Notes: generated by a model from the letters alone, not told the origin. DNA of 64,000 nt from an uncultured Dysgonomonas sp. (GCA_937995835.1 CALKIV010000026.1:116758-180757), one strand, 5' to 3'. Shown: positions 38,901 to 48,443, counted from the first letter of the stretch. Numbers and translations: made by a program.

Positions 38901-40886
38901 TTAATTTTTTTCTACTGGCAAACCTGTTTCCGGATCTATTACATCTCCGGTCAAAGGATCGTAAGTTGAACGAACAGACATTATCTCATATCTAATTTTG
39001 CTTGCAAGTTCTCCTTCACTTGCTACTCCTACGTTTTGCAAAACTTCTTCTAATGTTTTGCCATACCAATTTCGGATAAAGCCTCCATCATAAACGATCT
39101 CTCCACTCATCCATTTTGAAAGATCTCCATTATCAATCTGTGGAGCTGCTATTTGTAGAAGTGTATAAAAATTATCTCCACCTCGTGCGGGATTGGGAGC
39201 TGGTGATTTCGCTTGCAAATTTGCAACAGCTAGTTTATACTCCCCTATATTGTAGCTTTGTTCATCAATAGGATATAGAAGACGCTCTTGCATATAGTCA
39301 CAAACACCATTACTACCTTGTGAGGCAGATGGACTATTATAGAAGTGAGGTGGAAAATTCATCGCACGGGTTCTTCTCTCTAAAGTCCAACCGGCATGTC
39401 CGTTGAAAAAGTCGGCAATATACCATTGCTTATATATTTGTTCCAGATGATTGTTCTTATCTCCTTTACCTTTTATATCGGCTTTATAGAGATGGCGATA
39501 TTCCCAAACTCCTTCTCCATCTGTATTCCATTTCACACCGGGTTGTTCCATATACGTTGCCACATCTGATCCTGTTACCCCATATTGTGCCATAGATGCT
39601 GCTACACCTTCTTCATAATAGCTTTGAGCAGATTTAGTTAGGATGCCAGGATATTTCAGAGCTACCTCAGCCTGCATAAAACAAACTTCTGCCCAATTGA
39701 TCAGAACAACATCGGCATCAGCATTCAGATAGTCTCGGCTAACAAAACACTCATTTCTGTTGATCACGATATCACTATATGGACTCCTATACTTATCACC
39801 CGTTGGGCTAGTAGGGTCTGTACCTACAATCCATCCTGCTGGCTCTATTTTATGATCTTTACGTGGAACAAAAGGCAAACCATAACGCACTATCAATGAA
39901 TCTCTCCATTGAGGATTAGTTAGATTTACTCGTGTTATCGTATCATTATTCATCATGCCCATTTCATTGCCTTCAGCCGGCACTGTGAATTTAGGCAAAC
40001 GAGGATCGTTGTAAGACTTCATATACAAGAAAAAATTATGGCTCATTGCAGGATACACAGCCCAGTTGGTATTCGTACCCGCATCCATCTGATTTAAGAA
40101 ATCTCTGTAATAGAACGACGCATCCGCATTAATATCCACTCCATATTTAAACTTGGCAATATCATCGACTGAGGCTATAAGAAAGTTTTCATTTCCAGCT
40201 GTCAACGCTTTCCGAATATGCGTTTCTGCCAATTCGGGATTCATATTTTGAATAGTCAATGCAATATTGAATCGAAGAGAGTTAGCAAATTTTTTCCATT
40301 TATTTACATCACTTTGACCTTTTACATCCCTGAAAAGAGGATCTTTGAGAAGGATATCTCCACCAGTATCGAAAGTAGCAACAGCGTTGTCTAACATTTC
40401 TAATATCTCTACGTAAATATCCTCCTCACTGTCATATTTATAAGTCTTCTGTAAAGCCTCCGGCGTTGCTTCAGACATAGGAACACCACCAAATGAAGAG
40501 ACCATCACATAATACATATAAGCTTTCCAAGTCATGATCATGTTGGCTCTGTTTTCATATCCTTCTTTGCCTACATATTGAGTCTCAAGCCCCCTTAAGT
40601 CTTTTAAAGATTTAACATAAAAATCTTCGAAGTAGGAACTCATATCTTCAGTATCTTTTTGCTCCACCCAATTGACAATATATCTAGAAAAAACAGTCAG
40701 CAGTCTGTAATTCATTCGTGAATAGGCATTCATCGATTTATATACTACCCCCGGGAAGACGTATTCTAGTTCGGCATTATATACCTTGTTAGGATTTCTG
40801 TTGGTATCATCAAAGTCATCTGTACAAGAGTAGTTCATCACTAATAATGACACACTTACTATTAATAGTCCTAATATTTTTTTCAT
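38901..40886 (-). CDS. SusD-like glycan-binding lipoprotein, SusD_2 type (PUL 2)
   Basis: 661 residues, lipobox 'LLVMNYSCTDDFDD' (Cys21). It starts 'NRNPNKVYNAELEYVFPGVVYKSMN', typical of the divergent SusD_2 subgroup, with 'YENRANMIMTWKAYMYYVMVSSFGGVPMSEA' (R-A---Y------GGVP region), 'WKKFANSLRFNIALTIQN', 'INWAEVCFMQAEVALKY' (equivalent of the AE motif) and 'IYKQWYIADFFNGHAGWTLERRTR' near the C-terminus. Encoded 13 bp after SusC and followed by the GH99-like lipoprotein. Longer than many SusD proteins (~500 aa), which is normal for this subgroup. Binds glycan at the cell surface and forms the lid of the transporter. Confidence 0.94.
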   Translation of the reverse strand: MKKILGLLIVSVSLLVMNYSCTDDFDDTNRNPNKVYNAELEYVFPGVVYKSMNAYSRMNYRLLTVFSRYIVNWVEQKDTEDMSSYFEDFYVKSLKDLRGLETQYVGKEGYENRANMIMTWKAYMYYVMVSSFGGVPMSEATPEALQKTYKYDSEEDIYVEILEMLDNAVATFDTGGDILLKDPLFRDVKGQSDVNKWKKFANSLRFNIALTIQNMNPELAETHIRKALTAGNENFLIASVDDIAKFKYGVDINADASFYYRDFLNQMDAGTNTNWAVYPAMSHNFFLYMKSYNDPRLPKFTVPAEGNEMGMMNNDTITRVNLTNPQWRDSLIVRYGLPFVPRKDHKIEPAGWIVGTDPTSPTGDKYRSPYSDIVINRNECFVSRDYLNADADVVLINWAEVCFMQAEVALKYPGILTKSAQSYYEEGVAASMAQYGVTGSDVATYMEQPGVKWNTDGEGVWEYRHLYKADIKGKGDKNNHLEQIYKQWYIADFFNGHAGWTLERRTRAMNFPPHFYNSPSASQGSNGVCDYMQERLLYPIDEQSYNIGEYKLAVANLQAKSPAPNPARGGDNFYTLLQIAAPQIDNGDLSKWMSGEIVYDGGFIRNWYGKTLEEVLQNVGVASEGELASKIRYEIMSVRSTYDPLTGDVIDPETGLPVEKN

Positions 40887-40899
40887 TATCTTTTACTCT

Positions 40900-43800
40900 T
40901 TAAAACGTTACTTTTATATCAAAACCATAAGTAGAGGTAGGAAGATTAAAACCTTTCTCCAGTCCTTGCACAACACCCAAAGACGATGATGCTTCCGGAT
41001 CGAGCCCCTTAGGAGTGTTTTTATGTAGAATTGCTAAATTTCGACCAACGAAATAGATTTTCATAGATTGGAAAAAGCCTCCTATTTTTTTCAGTTGATT
41101 TCTCGACAATTCATACCCAACAGATATTTCTTTCAGCTTCAAGAATGACGTATCATAAAGATAGTAACGAGCATTTGCATCAGTATTCATCCAATAGGAT
41201 GCCGGATTGATCCATGAATTATTTGCTTGTCCTGCCACCAAGCCAACACTGCCATCATAAACAGAGTTTGGTGCAAGTATCCCTTTAGGACGTCCATCTT
41301 CGTAAGGCACTAATACACCAGAGCTTCCGTTCATATTTTGCGTAGCATTGGGATCAACAGTAAATTGCGGCTGCAAAAATCCTCTACGTTCTTCGCCATT
41401 CTCTCCTAAGATCAAATTGCTGAAAAGATAATCATCACGTCCTTCTAGCGAAGTGATGGTCTGCCCATCACGGGTTCCTTGATGCGCTGTTGCCGACCAC
41501 ATTTTTCCTCCCTTTCTGAAATCAAGTAGAAAAGAAGCCGTCAAGCCTTTATATCGGAAAGAGTTTCTAAAACCTCCCATCCAATCTGGCGAAACATCTG
41601 CTAAAAACTGATCAGCCAAATACAATGGTTTACCTTCTCCATCGACTAATACACGTCCTTGCTCATCTGTCTTAGCCATTTTTGCATATAGTGTCCCTAG
41701 AGAATGCCCTTTTTCAATATAAAAATCAACAATCCCTTCAGAGTTGCTCAACTTGATACGATCCATTCCATCTACTAAGTCTATTACTTCTGAATTATTT
41801 TTTGCCCAATTCAGTGTAGCTTCCCACTGAAAATCTTTCAGTTTGATTGGAATAATACTTAGACTAAGCTCTGTACCCCAGTTTTTCACTTTACCTGCAT
41901 TGTATACTGCTGAGGTATAACCACTAACCTTTGATACTTGAGAACTCAATATCTGATCTTTGGTTGTCTTTGTGTAATAAGTAAAGTCTAATGAAATACG
42001 ATCATTCCAGAACTTCAAGTCTGCTCCTATTTCATAAGATGAAGTGCTTTCTGGTTTAAGATTGGGGTTCATTTTCCTAGTATCATTTTGGAACCAAGGC
42101 ATATTACCCAACAGTAGAGATCCATACGAATAACCATCTAATAATTGGTCAAAACCAGTATCATTACCTACCTGAGCATAAGAGGCTCTAACTTTGGCAA
42201 AAGAAAGATATTTTTTGGGTATACTCTTTATAGCTTCGGTTAGCAGTACACTTGTTCCCACTGACGAATAAAAATAAGAACGATTGCTCGCTGGCAAAGT
42301 AGAAGTCCAATCGTTGCGTCCGGTGAAATCGAGATACACCATATCTCTATAACCAAGACTCGCTGTGCCAAATATGGCTTGTTTTTCCTTCGCATTATAG
42401 TCTTGCCATGTTCTAGCCATACCTGCATTGTTGCTCAAACTCTTAACATCTGGCATCAGGAGTGACTCAATTCTCGAATTCTGCTTCTTTCGGGTATAGT
42501 CTTGCGATGATGCTCCTATATTAGCCGATACGTTAAATTGTTTCCATCTTTTGTTGTAAGACAGCAATGCTTCATAAGTCATATTTTTATATACTTCTGA
42601 AAACTCAGCATAGTCGCCGTCATTACCTGACAAACTTGGGTCATACATATTAATGAAAGTCCAACCTTGTCCAGAGTTGTAATCCATACTTCCTTTTACC
42701 CTAAAGTTAAGGTCTTTAAGTATTTTGAAGTTCACCGATACGTCGGCCAATAACCAGTCTTTTTTGTCAAGGTTGGAAGTCTCATGCAATGTCCACATTG
42801 GGTTTACAAATCCGCCTCCATTATAGCCAGCAAGATGTCCTGTTGATGTTTTCCAAGGAGTCATCTCTGCGATGCTTAAGTCACGAGGCATCCATGCTGC
42901 TGAATAAAGAGGATTAGCCTTGGAGCTATTTCTTGAGTTACGATTTTTCACTTCCTCGTTCGTATATCTCACCCCAAAGTCTATATTCAAAAACTTAGCA
43001 GGCTTGATATTGGTTCTCAAATTCATTGTATTTCTGTCCACCTCGTTTTGATACATCATCACATCATTGCTTGTCAGATTAGTATAAGAGAAGCGAGCAG
43101 AAATTAATTCTGATGCTTTTTCTATCGAAACTGAATTTGTCCAAGCATGGGATCTACTATATAAATCTAGAATTGAGTTGTTAGGAGAATACTGTTTTAA
43201 TTGCCCATTACGTCCAATGACATCAAAACCTATCATTGGCAACCCCCAACTGCGTTGATTTTGTATAGCAATACGTGGAATACCATAGGGCAGATTAGGG
43301 TCGAAGGCGAACTGATTGTTTCTGATGTAGTTAAATCCTTCTTTTTTCAAACCATTTCCTCCCTCACCCGATCCGTACATATTTTGATAGATAGGATATT
43401 GGAGTAGATCCGAGAATTGTAAGTTCGTAGAGTATGTTATTCCGAGTCCACTTTTCGATGATGCTTTTTTTGTGGTGATGATAATGGCACCATTGGATGC
43501 ATCTGATCCATAAAGAGCTGATGCATTTGCTCCCTTCAATACAACCATGCTTTCTATATCATCAGGATTGATGCTACTGGCAGGGTTTCCATAGTCAAGA
43601 TTGGTTTCTCCTACATTTACCTCATTGATTATGGGAATTCCATCAATTACATATAGAGGTTGATTGTTTCCTGTAATGGAGTTCATTCCACGGATAACCA
43701 CAGACGCTGAGCCTGCCGGACCATTGGATATAACCTGCAATCCAGCCACTTTTCCACTTAACATATTAAGGAAGTTGGCATCCCTATTCTCGGTCATTCC

Positions 43801-44256
43801 CTCAGTATCTACTTTTTGATAAGCTGTAGACAATGACTTTTCTTCACGACGCATATCCATAGCTACCACCACAGTTTGATCTAACATGATAGCGTCTTCT
43901 GATAGGCTTACATTAACCTCATTTTTAGTTTTAGGCACATTAACCATCTTTGTCTCGTAGCCGATGAAAGAAAATTTCAATATGGCATCTTTATTAGCTA
44001 TCTGAAGAGAATAGTTGCCATCCATATTGGTAACAGCACCTACTTTCTTATTATCTACGACTGTCACACTTGCCCCAATAATGGGTATTCCTGTGTTGTC
44101 TACTACTTGTCCTTTCACCGTCCGATGATCATTTTGAGCATTCATGGAAAGACTCACGAAAAAGAGCAAACAGACTGTCATCAGCTTGACAATTTGCAAG
44201 GTCTGTGGATATCTAAGCTTAGACCTCGGCTGAGTTCTGAAAATTGTTTGTTTCAT
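40900..44256 (-). CDS. SusC/RagA-family TonB-dependent transporter (PUL 2)
   Basis: 1118 residues. A long N-terminus precedes the signal segment ('LMTVCLLFFVSLSMNAQ'), then the carboxypeptidase-D-like domain (~45-130, 'VKGQVVDNTGIPIIGASVTV'), TonB-box-like 'LDQTVVVAMDMRREEK', the plug ('FLNMLSGKVAGLQVISNGPAGSASVVIRGMNSI', 'PLYVIDGIPI', 'VLKGANASALYGSDASNGAIIITTK') and a barrel ending 'STYGFDIKVTF' with a terminal Phe. The motif LKGANASALYGS replaces the commoner LKDASA, a variant seen in the partners of SusD_2 proteins. First gene of PUL 2; a perfect -7 element and the heptad operator lie at 44417-44465, predicting a ~150-nt leader. Confidence 0.95.
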   Translation of the reverse strand: MKQTIFRTQPRSKLRYPQTLQIVKLMTVCLLFFVSLSMNAQNDHRTVKGQVVDNTGIPIIGASVTVVDNKKVGAVTNMDGNYSLQIANKDAILKFSFIGYETKMVNVPKTKNEVNVSLSEDAIMLDQTVVVAMDMRREEKSLSTAYQKVDTEGMTENRDANFLNMLSGKVAGLQVISNGPAGSASVVIRGMNSITGNNQPLYVIDGIPIINEVNVGETNLDYGNPASSINPDDIESMVVLKGANASALYGSDASNGAIIITTKKASSKSGLGITYSTNLQFSDLLQYPIYQNMYGSGEGGNGLKKEGFNYIRNNQFAFDPNLPYGIPRIAIQNQRSWGLPMIGFDVIGRNGQLKQYSPNNSILDLYSRSHAWTNSVSIEKASELISARFSYTNLTSNDVMMYQNEVDRNTMNLRTNIKPAKFLNIDFGVRYTNEEVKNRNSRNSSKANPLYSAAWMPRDLSIAEMTPWKTSTGHLAGYNGGGFVNPMWTLHETSNLDKKDWLLADVSVNFKILKDLNFRVKGSMDYNSGQGWTFINMYDPSLSGNDGDYAEFSEVYKNMTYEALLSYNKRWKQFNVSANIGASSQDYTRKKQNSRIESLLMPDVKSLSNNAGMARTWQDYNAKEKQAIFGTASLGYRDMVYLDFTGRNDWTSTLPASNRSYFYSSVGTSVLLTEAIKSIPKKYLSFAKVRASYAQVGNDTGFDQLLDGYSYGSLLLGNMPWFQNDTRKMNPNLKPESTSSYEIGADLKFWNDRISLDFTYYTKTTKDQILSSQVSKVSGYTSAVYNAGKVKNWGTELSLSIIPIKLKDFQWEATLNWAKNNSEVIDLVDGMDRIKLSNSEGIVDFYIEKGHSLGTLYAKMAKTDEQGRVLVDGEGKPLYLADQFLADVSPDWMGGFRNSFRYKGLTASFLLDFRKGGKMWSATAHQGTRDGQTITSLEGRDDYLFSNLILGENGEERRGFLQPQFTVDPNATQNMNGSSGVLVPYEDGRPKGILAPNSVYDGSVGLVAGQANNSWINPASYWMNTDANARYYLYDTSFLKLKEISVGYELSRNQLKKIGGFFQSMKIYFVGRNLAILHKNTPKGLDPEASSSLGVVQGLEKGFNLPTSTYGFDIKVTF

Positions 44257-44536
44257 ATAATTTAAGATTTACAAAATTTGATTTGTTTCTAACTCTTTAC
44301 TTTTTCATTTTAACCTGAATAAACAAATGTCTAAGGAATTTTACTTGGTGTTTTTTTCATAGCTTTTTATTTTAGATTATTAATTTAAAAGAGTTCATTT
44401 CTGACTCTCAATGCCACAAATATAGACGCAGAGCATTACTCTAGTCATTAATATCTTATTAATATCATGCTAGATTTGAGACTTCTGGAAGATTAATTGC
44501 CGTTAATTACAAATAGATTGAGAAAACAAGAAATAA
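44257..44536. other. Regulatory gap upstream of the PUL 2 SusC gene
   Basis: No coding potential is seen between the SusC start and the terminator of the upstream regulator. The part up to ~44409 would be the untranslated leader, AT-rich and without a recognisable riboswitch or strong hairpin. The operator/promoter at 44417-44465 is described separately. Between 44470 and 44536 nothing specific was recognised. Confidence 0.6.
44417..44465 (-). promoter_or_regulatory. Three-heptad operator/promoter of PUL 2
   Basis: Plus strand: CAAATATA (44417-44424; minus strand TATATTTG, a perfect TAnnTTTG -7 element), then heptads at 44436 (TTACTCT, weak), 44448 (TTAATAT) and 44459 (TTAATAT), spaced 12 and 11 bp. 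On the minus strand the heptads occupy the -33 region, where no TTTG is found, as expected for an activator-dependent promoter. The predicted start is near 44409. The spacing matches the sites at 22322-22370 and 60611-60659 base for base. Confidence 0.7.
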
Positions 44537-44580
44537 AATAACCTTCATGAAATGACTGATATCATTTCATGAAGGTTATT
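44537..44580 (-). terminator. Intrinsic terminator of the SARP-like regulator gene
   Basis: A perfect 19-bp stem (44537-44555 with 44562-44580), 6-nt loop, with T-rich sequence following on the minus strand (TTATTTCTTG). It isolates the regulator from the PUL 2 promoter. Confidence 0.88.
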
Positions 44581-44599
44581 CCTTGTTAGTATAATTCCT

Positions 44600-47221
44600 T
44601 TACGATATTATTTGGTCTAAGGAGTATTCAAAATCGGCATCAAAGATGGCTTGATATTCTTTCGTAAATGAGTGATAAGTTCTTTGTGCCAATCCATTTT
44701 TACCCATCTGAACAAGAATGCGACATTTTATTCTCAAAGCATCTTCATTCAAAGAGTCGTGCACAAAGATGGCATCAGCAATATTGATCAGCATGGTTTG
44801 ATCTAAAGCATATTCGGGCGACTTGTCCACTATATGCAATAATAGATCAATTAACTTATTGGAAAAATCAGACTTGAATCCGTCCACCCATTCCACTTGC
44901 AGATTGGGAAGCATTTCTCCTACTGAAACAATGCTCAACAAGCGTTCAAGATCTCTGAGATCGATGTTTTGATACAGTCTGTCTATCAGAATTTGTGTTT
45001 CATAATAATCACAATAGATGGCTTCATCGAATTGGAGAGTCCAATACGAATTTTTACTATTGATTGAAATATCTCCTATTTTTTCAAAGATTGATCTAAG
45101 TTTACTCAAAGATACACCTCTATTATTTTTTGCACTTTCTTCAGTTTTGTCGAACCACAAAATTTCTCTGAGTTTGACAGATGAAATTCCCTTACCATCT
45201 TTTAGCGTATAAAGGAGAATAAGTAGAAATAGTTGCTTGAGCATCGGTGTAAATTCCCCTGTGATATCTTCAGAGTGCTCATCCATTACCTGAAATCCTC
45301 CGAAAAGGACAATAGACTGTTTCTGCTTAACAATATTAAAAGGCTTGATACCGATAATAGGGTCATACTCTTCATCTAAAAGTTGCTCTGCCTTATTTCG
45401 TAAATCGATAGTTTGATCCTTCTTCGATCTCCCTCTCCACCTATAAACAAAAAACAGTCCGAGAAGAGCAAGCAAAATAAGAGAAGCCACTATGACATAA
45501 AGGAACTTTGCAATCGTAAATTCTGACTCAGTCTGATATAAGTCACTGCTATTGAGAGGGGGAAAGGATAGAGAGTAGATTTCCACATCTGCCTTTGTTT
45601 TTCTTGTATCTGTATTAGATGTTATGGCTATCAGCTGGTCACCTTTATTGTTTAAGTAGAGATCTGCATGTGAAAATATATCACTGAAAGCATAGGGAAT
45701 ACTGTCAGCTAACACCTCATACGATGGATAGTCAATGGAAAAACGATATAACTTGAGCGAAGAGCGAAATTTTTGATGAGGAAAACAAAGTGCATAGAAA
45801 CATCGGTTGACTGAATCAACAACTAGTGAATTGACCACCACAAAGTTGTGTTCCTTTTCGTCTAGCTCCCATATTTTTTTTGCCTCATGTGTCTCTAAAT
45901 TGAACGAATAGAGATCATAATAATTATGAGGATACAATTTTTGGTCTCCTTTTTCGCTTCCATAACCGCCAAATACCAAGACATTCTTGTCATCTAATTT
46001 GCCAAGTCCCGCCAGATATCGAGGTGCAATAACATCGCCTTTAATCGCTATTTCCTCCCATGTGCTAGAATCAAAAGAGTATTTGAATATTTTATTTTTA
46101 TAAATATGAAATCCGTATCCAAACCATGTGTATAATGCATTGTCTGTAGCTGAAAACATTCTGTTGTGATGCCAATAATGTGGTTCTTCCAGATTAGGAT
46201 GATAGTTGTTCCATTGCTGTGCTTGTGAATTATACAAAACAGCTTCCCCTATAAAATCATAAGTGAAGAATTTCCCCTCTTTAGTGCTATACTCCATTTG
46301 ATTAACCTTATTTTTCAAAGGCAGCCCTTCGACTTTGTCAACTTGAAGCGTGTTATTATCTATATCATAAGAATAAAATTTAAGACTGTCTGTGACTCCA
46401 ATCACACCCCTTGCTCTATCAAATGCCATCTGCGGATAATCGCCTGTCGTAAAAGATGTTAGTTTTTTCCAATAGGCATGATTGTCTAACAACCATTGGG
46501 GAGACTTACTTTTTGCAAACCACTGTTTCACCTCATCAAATACTCCAGCCTCAGTGTGCGTTGACAATTTCCAATGCGCCAAAGTTTCTTTTTCTATGTT
46601 CTTGATAAAAATATCCTTCAGAGCCATTGTTGGCACATCACTGGTTTCGAAACTTAAAAGATCATTCTTCCCAAAGATGATATTCACTTTCTTGAAATCT
46701 GAAAAATAATCGTCAATCAATTCTGCAGTCTGTCCATTGATCAACAGTTCTAGCCTATCTTGTTTCGAGTTGATAGTTATTTGGATATTTATCCAATCAT
46801 CAAAATTGACATTCAGCTCTTCGAAAGTTTTATTATAAAGTACTTGTCCCGATTTGTATATTGCTGTCAGTTGAGGTTCTAACTTATCTTTATTTGTTGT
46901 TCGGTTCAACAATAGATCTACATGTTTTCCTTCTTCCGATATAATTCTAAAAATGTAACCAAAATTATATAATACTTGTTCGAAAGATGCATCAAATTCG
47001 AGGATGAACCCCTTGGGAAAAGAAAACAATTTTTCAGGAGTCAAATTCAAGCTTGTCCGGCTCTCCTTCTCCACCTCATAAGATTTGAATGCTAATCCAT
47101 ATTGATATTTTTCTTCTGCTTTTATCAATTGAAAAATAGCAAGCAAACAAATAAGAAGAATATATTTAATATGATTTTTCACGTATTTTTTAATATAATA
47201 GCTAATTATTAGATAATGCAA
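44600..47221 (-). CDS. Transmembrane SARP-like regulator: LamG-like and kelch sensor, one TM helix, winged helix and BTAD
   Basis: 873 residues from ATG 47221; GTG at 47182 would give a neater signal peptide (KNHIKYILLICLLAIFQLIKA). Periplasmic part: a LamG/concanavalin-like jellyroll (~40-215, 'FILEFDASFEQVLYNFGYIFRI', 'WINIQITINSKQDRLELLINGQ') and a kelch-like propeller (~230-560, 'NVLVFGGYGSEKGDQ', 'HNYYDLYSFNLETHEAKKIWEL'). Single helix ~571-595 ('FLYVIVASLILLALLGLFFVYRWRGRSKK', positive side inside). Cytoplasmic part: OmpR/SARP-like winged helix (~635-745, 'FGGFQVMDEHSEDITGEF', 'LREILWFDKTEESAKNNRGVSLSKLRSIFEKIG', 'YWTLQFD') and a BTAD/TPR-like domain (~765-873, 'MLPNLQVEWVDGF', 'LNEDALRIKCRILVQMGKNGLAQRTYHSF'). 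No kinase or receiver. It is inferred to sense glycan in the periplasm and act on DNA directly, controlling PUL 2 and perhaps PUL 3. Kelch content can attract 'galactose oxidase' labels; this is not that enzyme. Confidence 0.85.
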   Translation of the reverse strand: MHYLIISYYIKKYVKNHIKYILLICLLAIFQLIKAEEKYQYGLAFKSYEVEKESRTSLNLTPEKLFSFPKGFILEFDASFEQVLYNFGYIFRIISEEGKHVDLLLNRTTNKDKLEPQLTAIYKSGQVLYNKTFEELNVNFDDWINIQITINSKQDRLELLINGQTAELIDDYFSDFKKVNIIFGKNDLLSFETSDVPTMALKDIFIKNIEKETLAHWKLSTHTEAGVFDEVKQWFAKSKSPQWLLDNHAYWKKLTSFTTGDYPQMAFDRARGVIGVTDSLKFYSYDIDNNTLQVDKVEGLPLKNKVNQMEYSTKEGKFFTYDFIGEAVLYNSQAQQWNNYHPNLEEPHYWHHNRMFSATDNALYTWFGYGFHIYKNKIFKYSFDSSTWEEIAIKGDVIAPRYLAGLGKLDDKNVLVFGGYGSEKGDQKLYPHNYYDLYSFNLETHEAKKIWELDEKEHNFVVVNSLVVDSVNRCFYALCFPHQKFRSSLKLYRFSIDYPSYEVLADSIPYAFSDIFSHADLYLNNKGDQLIAITSNTDTRKTKADVEIYSLSFPPLNSSDLYQTESEFTIAKFLYVIVASLILLALLGLFFVYRWRGRSKKDQTIDLRNKAEQLLDEEYDPIIGIKPFNIVKQKQSIVLFGGFQVMDEHSEDITGEFTPMLKQLFLLILLYTLKDGKGISSVKLREILWFDKTEESAKNNRGVSLSKLRSIFEKIGDISINSKNSYWTLQFDEAIYCDYYETQILIDRLYQNIDLRDLERLLSIVSVGEMLPNLQVEWVDGFKSDFSNKLIDLLLHIVDKSPEYALDQTMLINIADAIFVHDSLNEDALRIKCRILVQMGKNGLAQRTYHSFTKEYQAIFDADFEYSLDQIIS

Positions 47222-47261
47222 ATATCGTTTTTATTCTTTGATTTAAGAATAAAAACGATAT
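47222..47261 (-). terminator. Perfect inverted repeat between PUL 3 and the regulator start
   Basis: A 17-bp perfect stem (47222-47238 with 47245-47261) with a 6-nt loop directly abuts the regulator's ATG at 47221 and lies 87 bp past the GH43 stop. It could terminate PUL 3 transcription, but no T-run follows it on the minus strand, so a role in regulating the regulator's translation is also possible. Confidence 0.5.
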
Positions 47262-47347
47262 ATAACATATACCAAGATTAAGGTTCATGCTCTTAAACAA
47301 TTGCAGTACAGATCTTAATTGAAAGAGCCTCTTGAGATACTCAGCTA

Positions 47348-48406
47348 TTATTTTTTGCTATTCATAAGAGCTCTGGTTTGCTCCACCATCTTGATGCTTC
47401 CATCTTCATTGTAATACAATTTATCGAAACAAGCTGAACGTAACCAGTCGTTAAACTCTCCGTTATATTCTGACAGGTCGCTACTGTGATAGAATGCATA
47501 CCATTGTCCCTTATACTCCACAATGGATCCATGATTAGTATAACTATTGGTTGGTTCCATGTAAATACCCTTGTGTTCCCAAGGACCTAGGGGATTGTCA
47601 CTTGTGGCATAACGTAATCTGTTATCTCCTTTCACACCATCGTTCCAGTTATCGTCATGATTGTCAGAATAAGAAAGATAATAAATTCCATTACGTTTGT
47701 GGATCCAAGCTGCTTCATGAAAATCTTCAAGTCCTTCCATTTGTTTCAACTCTTCATCTAATTCTATCATATTATCTTTCAGTTTTGCTCCATAGCAAGT
47801 CCCTCCACCACCATAGTAGAAGTAAGCTTGTCCATCATCATCAACAAAAACACTAGGATCAATTTCACCATCTTCTGGTAGTCCAATCAATGAATGATCG
47901 AGACAAACGAAATCTGATGCAGGCTTATCGCTGACTGCAATTCCTATTTTCCAAGAATTATTCCATTCCGGACCTGATGGGTGAGGAAAATAGAAATAAT
48001 ATTTTCCATCCTTATAAGCACAATCCGGCGCCCACATAAAAGAACCTCCATTGGGCAATATACCACCCCAAGGCACATCCTTTGCTTCCAAAATTTGTCC
48101 ATGATCTGTCCAGTTGATCATGTCGTCTGTAGAGAAAACATGATATTTGTCCATAAAGTCGCAACCTCGCGCAGGGGAAATATCATGTGAAGGATACACA
48201 TACAAACGACCATCTGCCCACACATGTGCCGATGGGTCGGCGGTGTACATGTGTCGAACGAAGGGATTACCCTCCACTTTATCTACTCTCAACGATGTTT
48301 CGGTGCTACTTGCTTGCTCTTTTGTTTTGCCACAACCAGCTAACAAAAGTGTAGATAACAGAGATAGCACTAGCACTCTGCTAAAAATGTAATTCTGTTT
48401 TTTCAT
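47348..48406 (-). CDS. GH43-family glycoside hydrolase, lipoprotein
   Basis: 352 residues, lipobox 'LLLAGCGKTKE' (Cys25). Five-bladed propeller with all three GH43 acids: base Asp57 in 'HMYTADPSAHVW', pKa-modulating Asp183 in 'EIDPSVFVDDDGQAYFYYGG', and acid Glu231 in 'DFHEAAWIHKRNGIYYLSYS'. Other landmarks are 'MWAPDCAYKDGKYYFYFP' and 'TNHGSIVEYKGQWYAFYHSS'. The family removes alpha-L-arabinofuranosyl, beta-D-xylosyl or galactosyl residues with inversion; the full-length single-domain form does not settle which. Last gene of PUL 3, 37 bp after the beta-helix gene. Likely tethered to the outer membrane or periplasmic side. Confidence 0.93.
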   Translation of the reverse strand: MKKQNYIFSRVLVLSLLSTLLLAGCGKTKEQASSTETSLRVDKVEGNPFVRHMYTADPSAHVWADGRLYVYPSHDISPARGCDFMDKYHVFSTDDMINWTDHGQILEAKDVPWGGILPNGGSFMWAPDCAYKDGKYYFYFPHPSGPEWNNSWKIGIAVSDKPASDFVCLDHSLIGLPEDGEIDPSVFVDDDGQAYFYYGGGGTCYGAKLKDNMIELDEELKQMEGLEDFHEAAWIHKRNGIYYLSYSDNHDDNWNDGVKGDNRLRYATSDNPLGPWEHKGIYMEPTNSYTNHGSIVEYKGQWYAFYHSSDLSEYNGEFNDWLRSACFDKLYYNEDGSIKMVEQTRALMNSKK

Positions 48407-48443
48407 AAATCTTTATTATTAATCTTTTTCCTAATTCTTTTTA

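Noticed and set aside
44600..47221. Calling the kelch-containing proteins galactose oxidases
   Set aside because: No copper-ligand or Tyr-Cys signature was seen, and the membrane helix plus winged helix and BTAD show a regulator.
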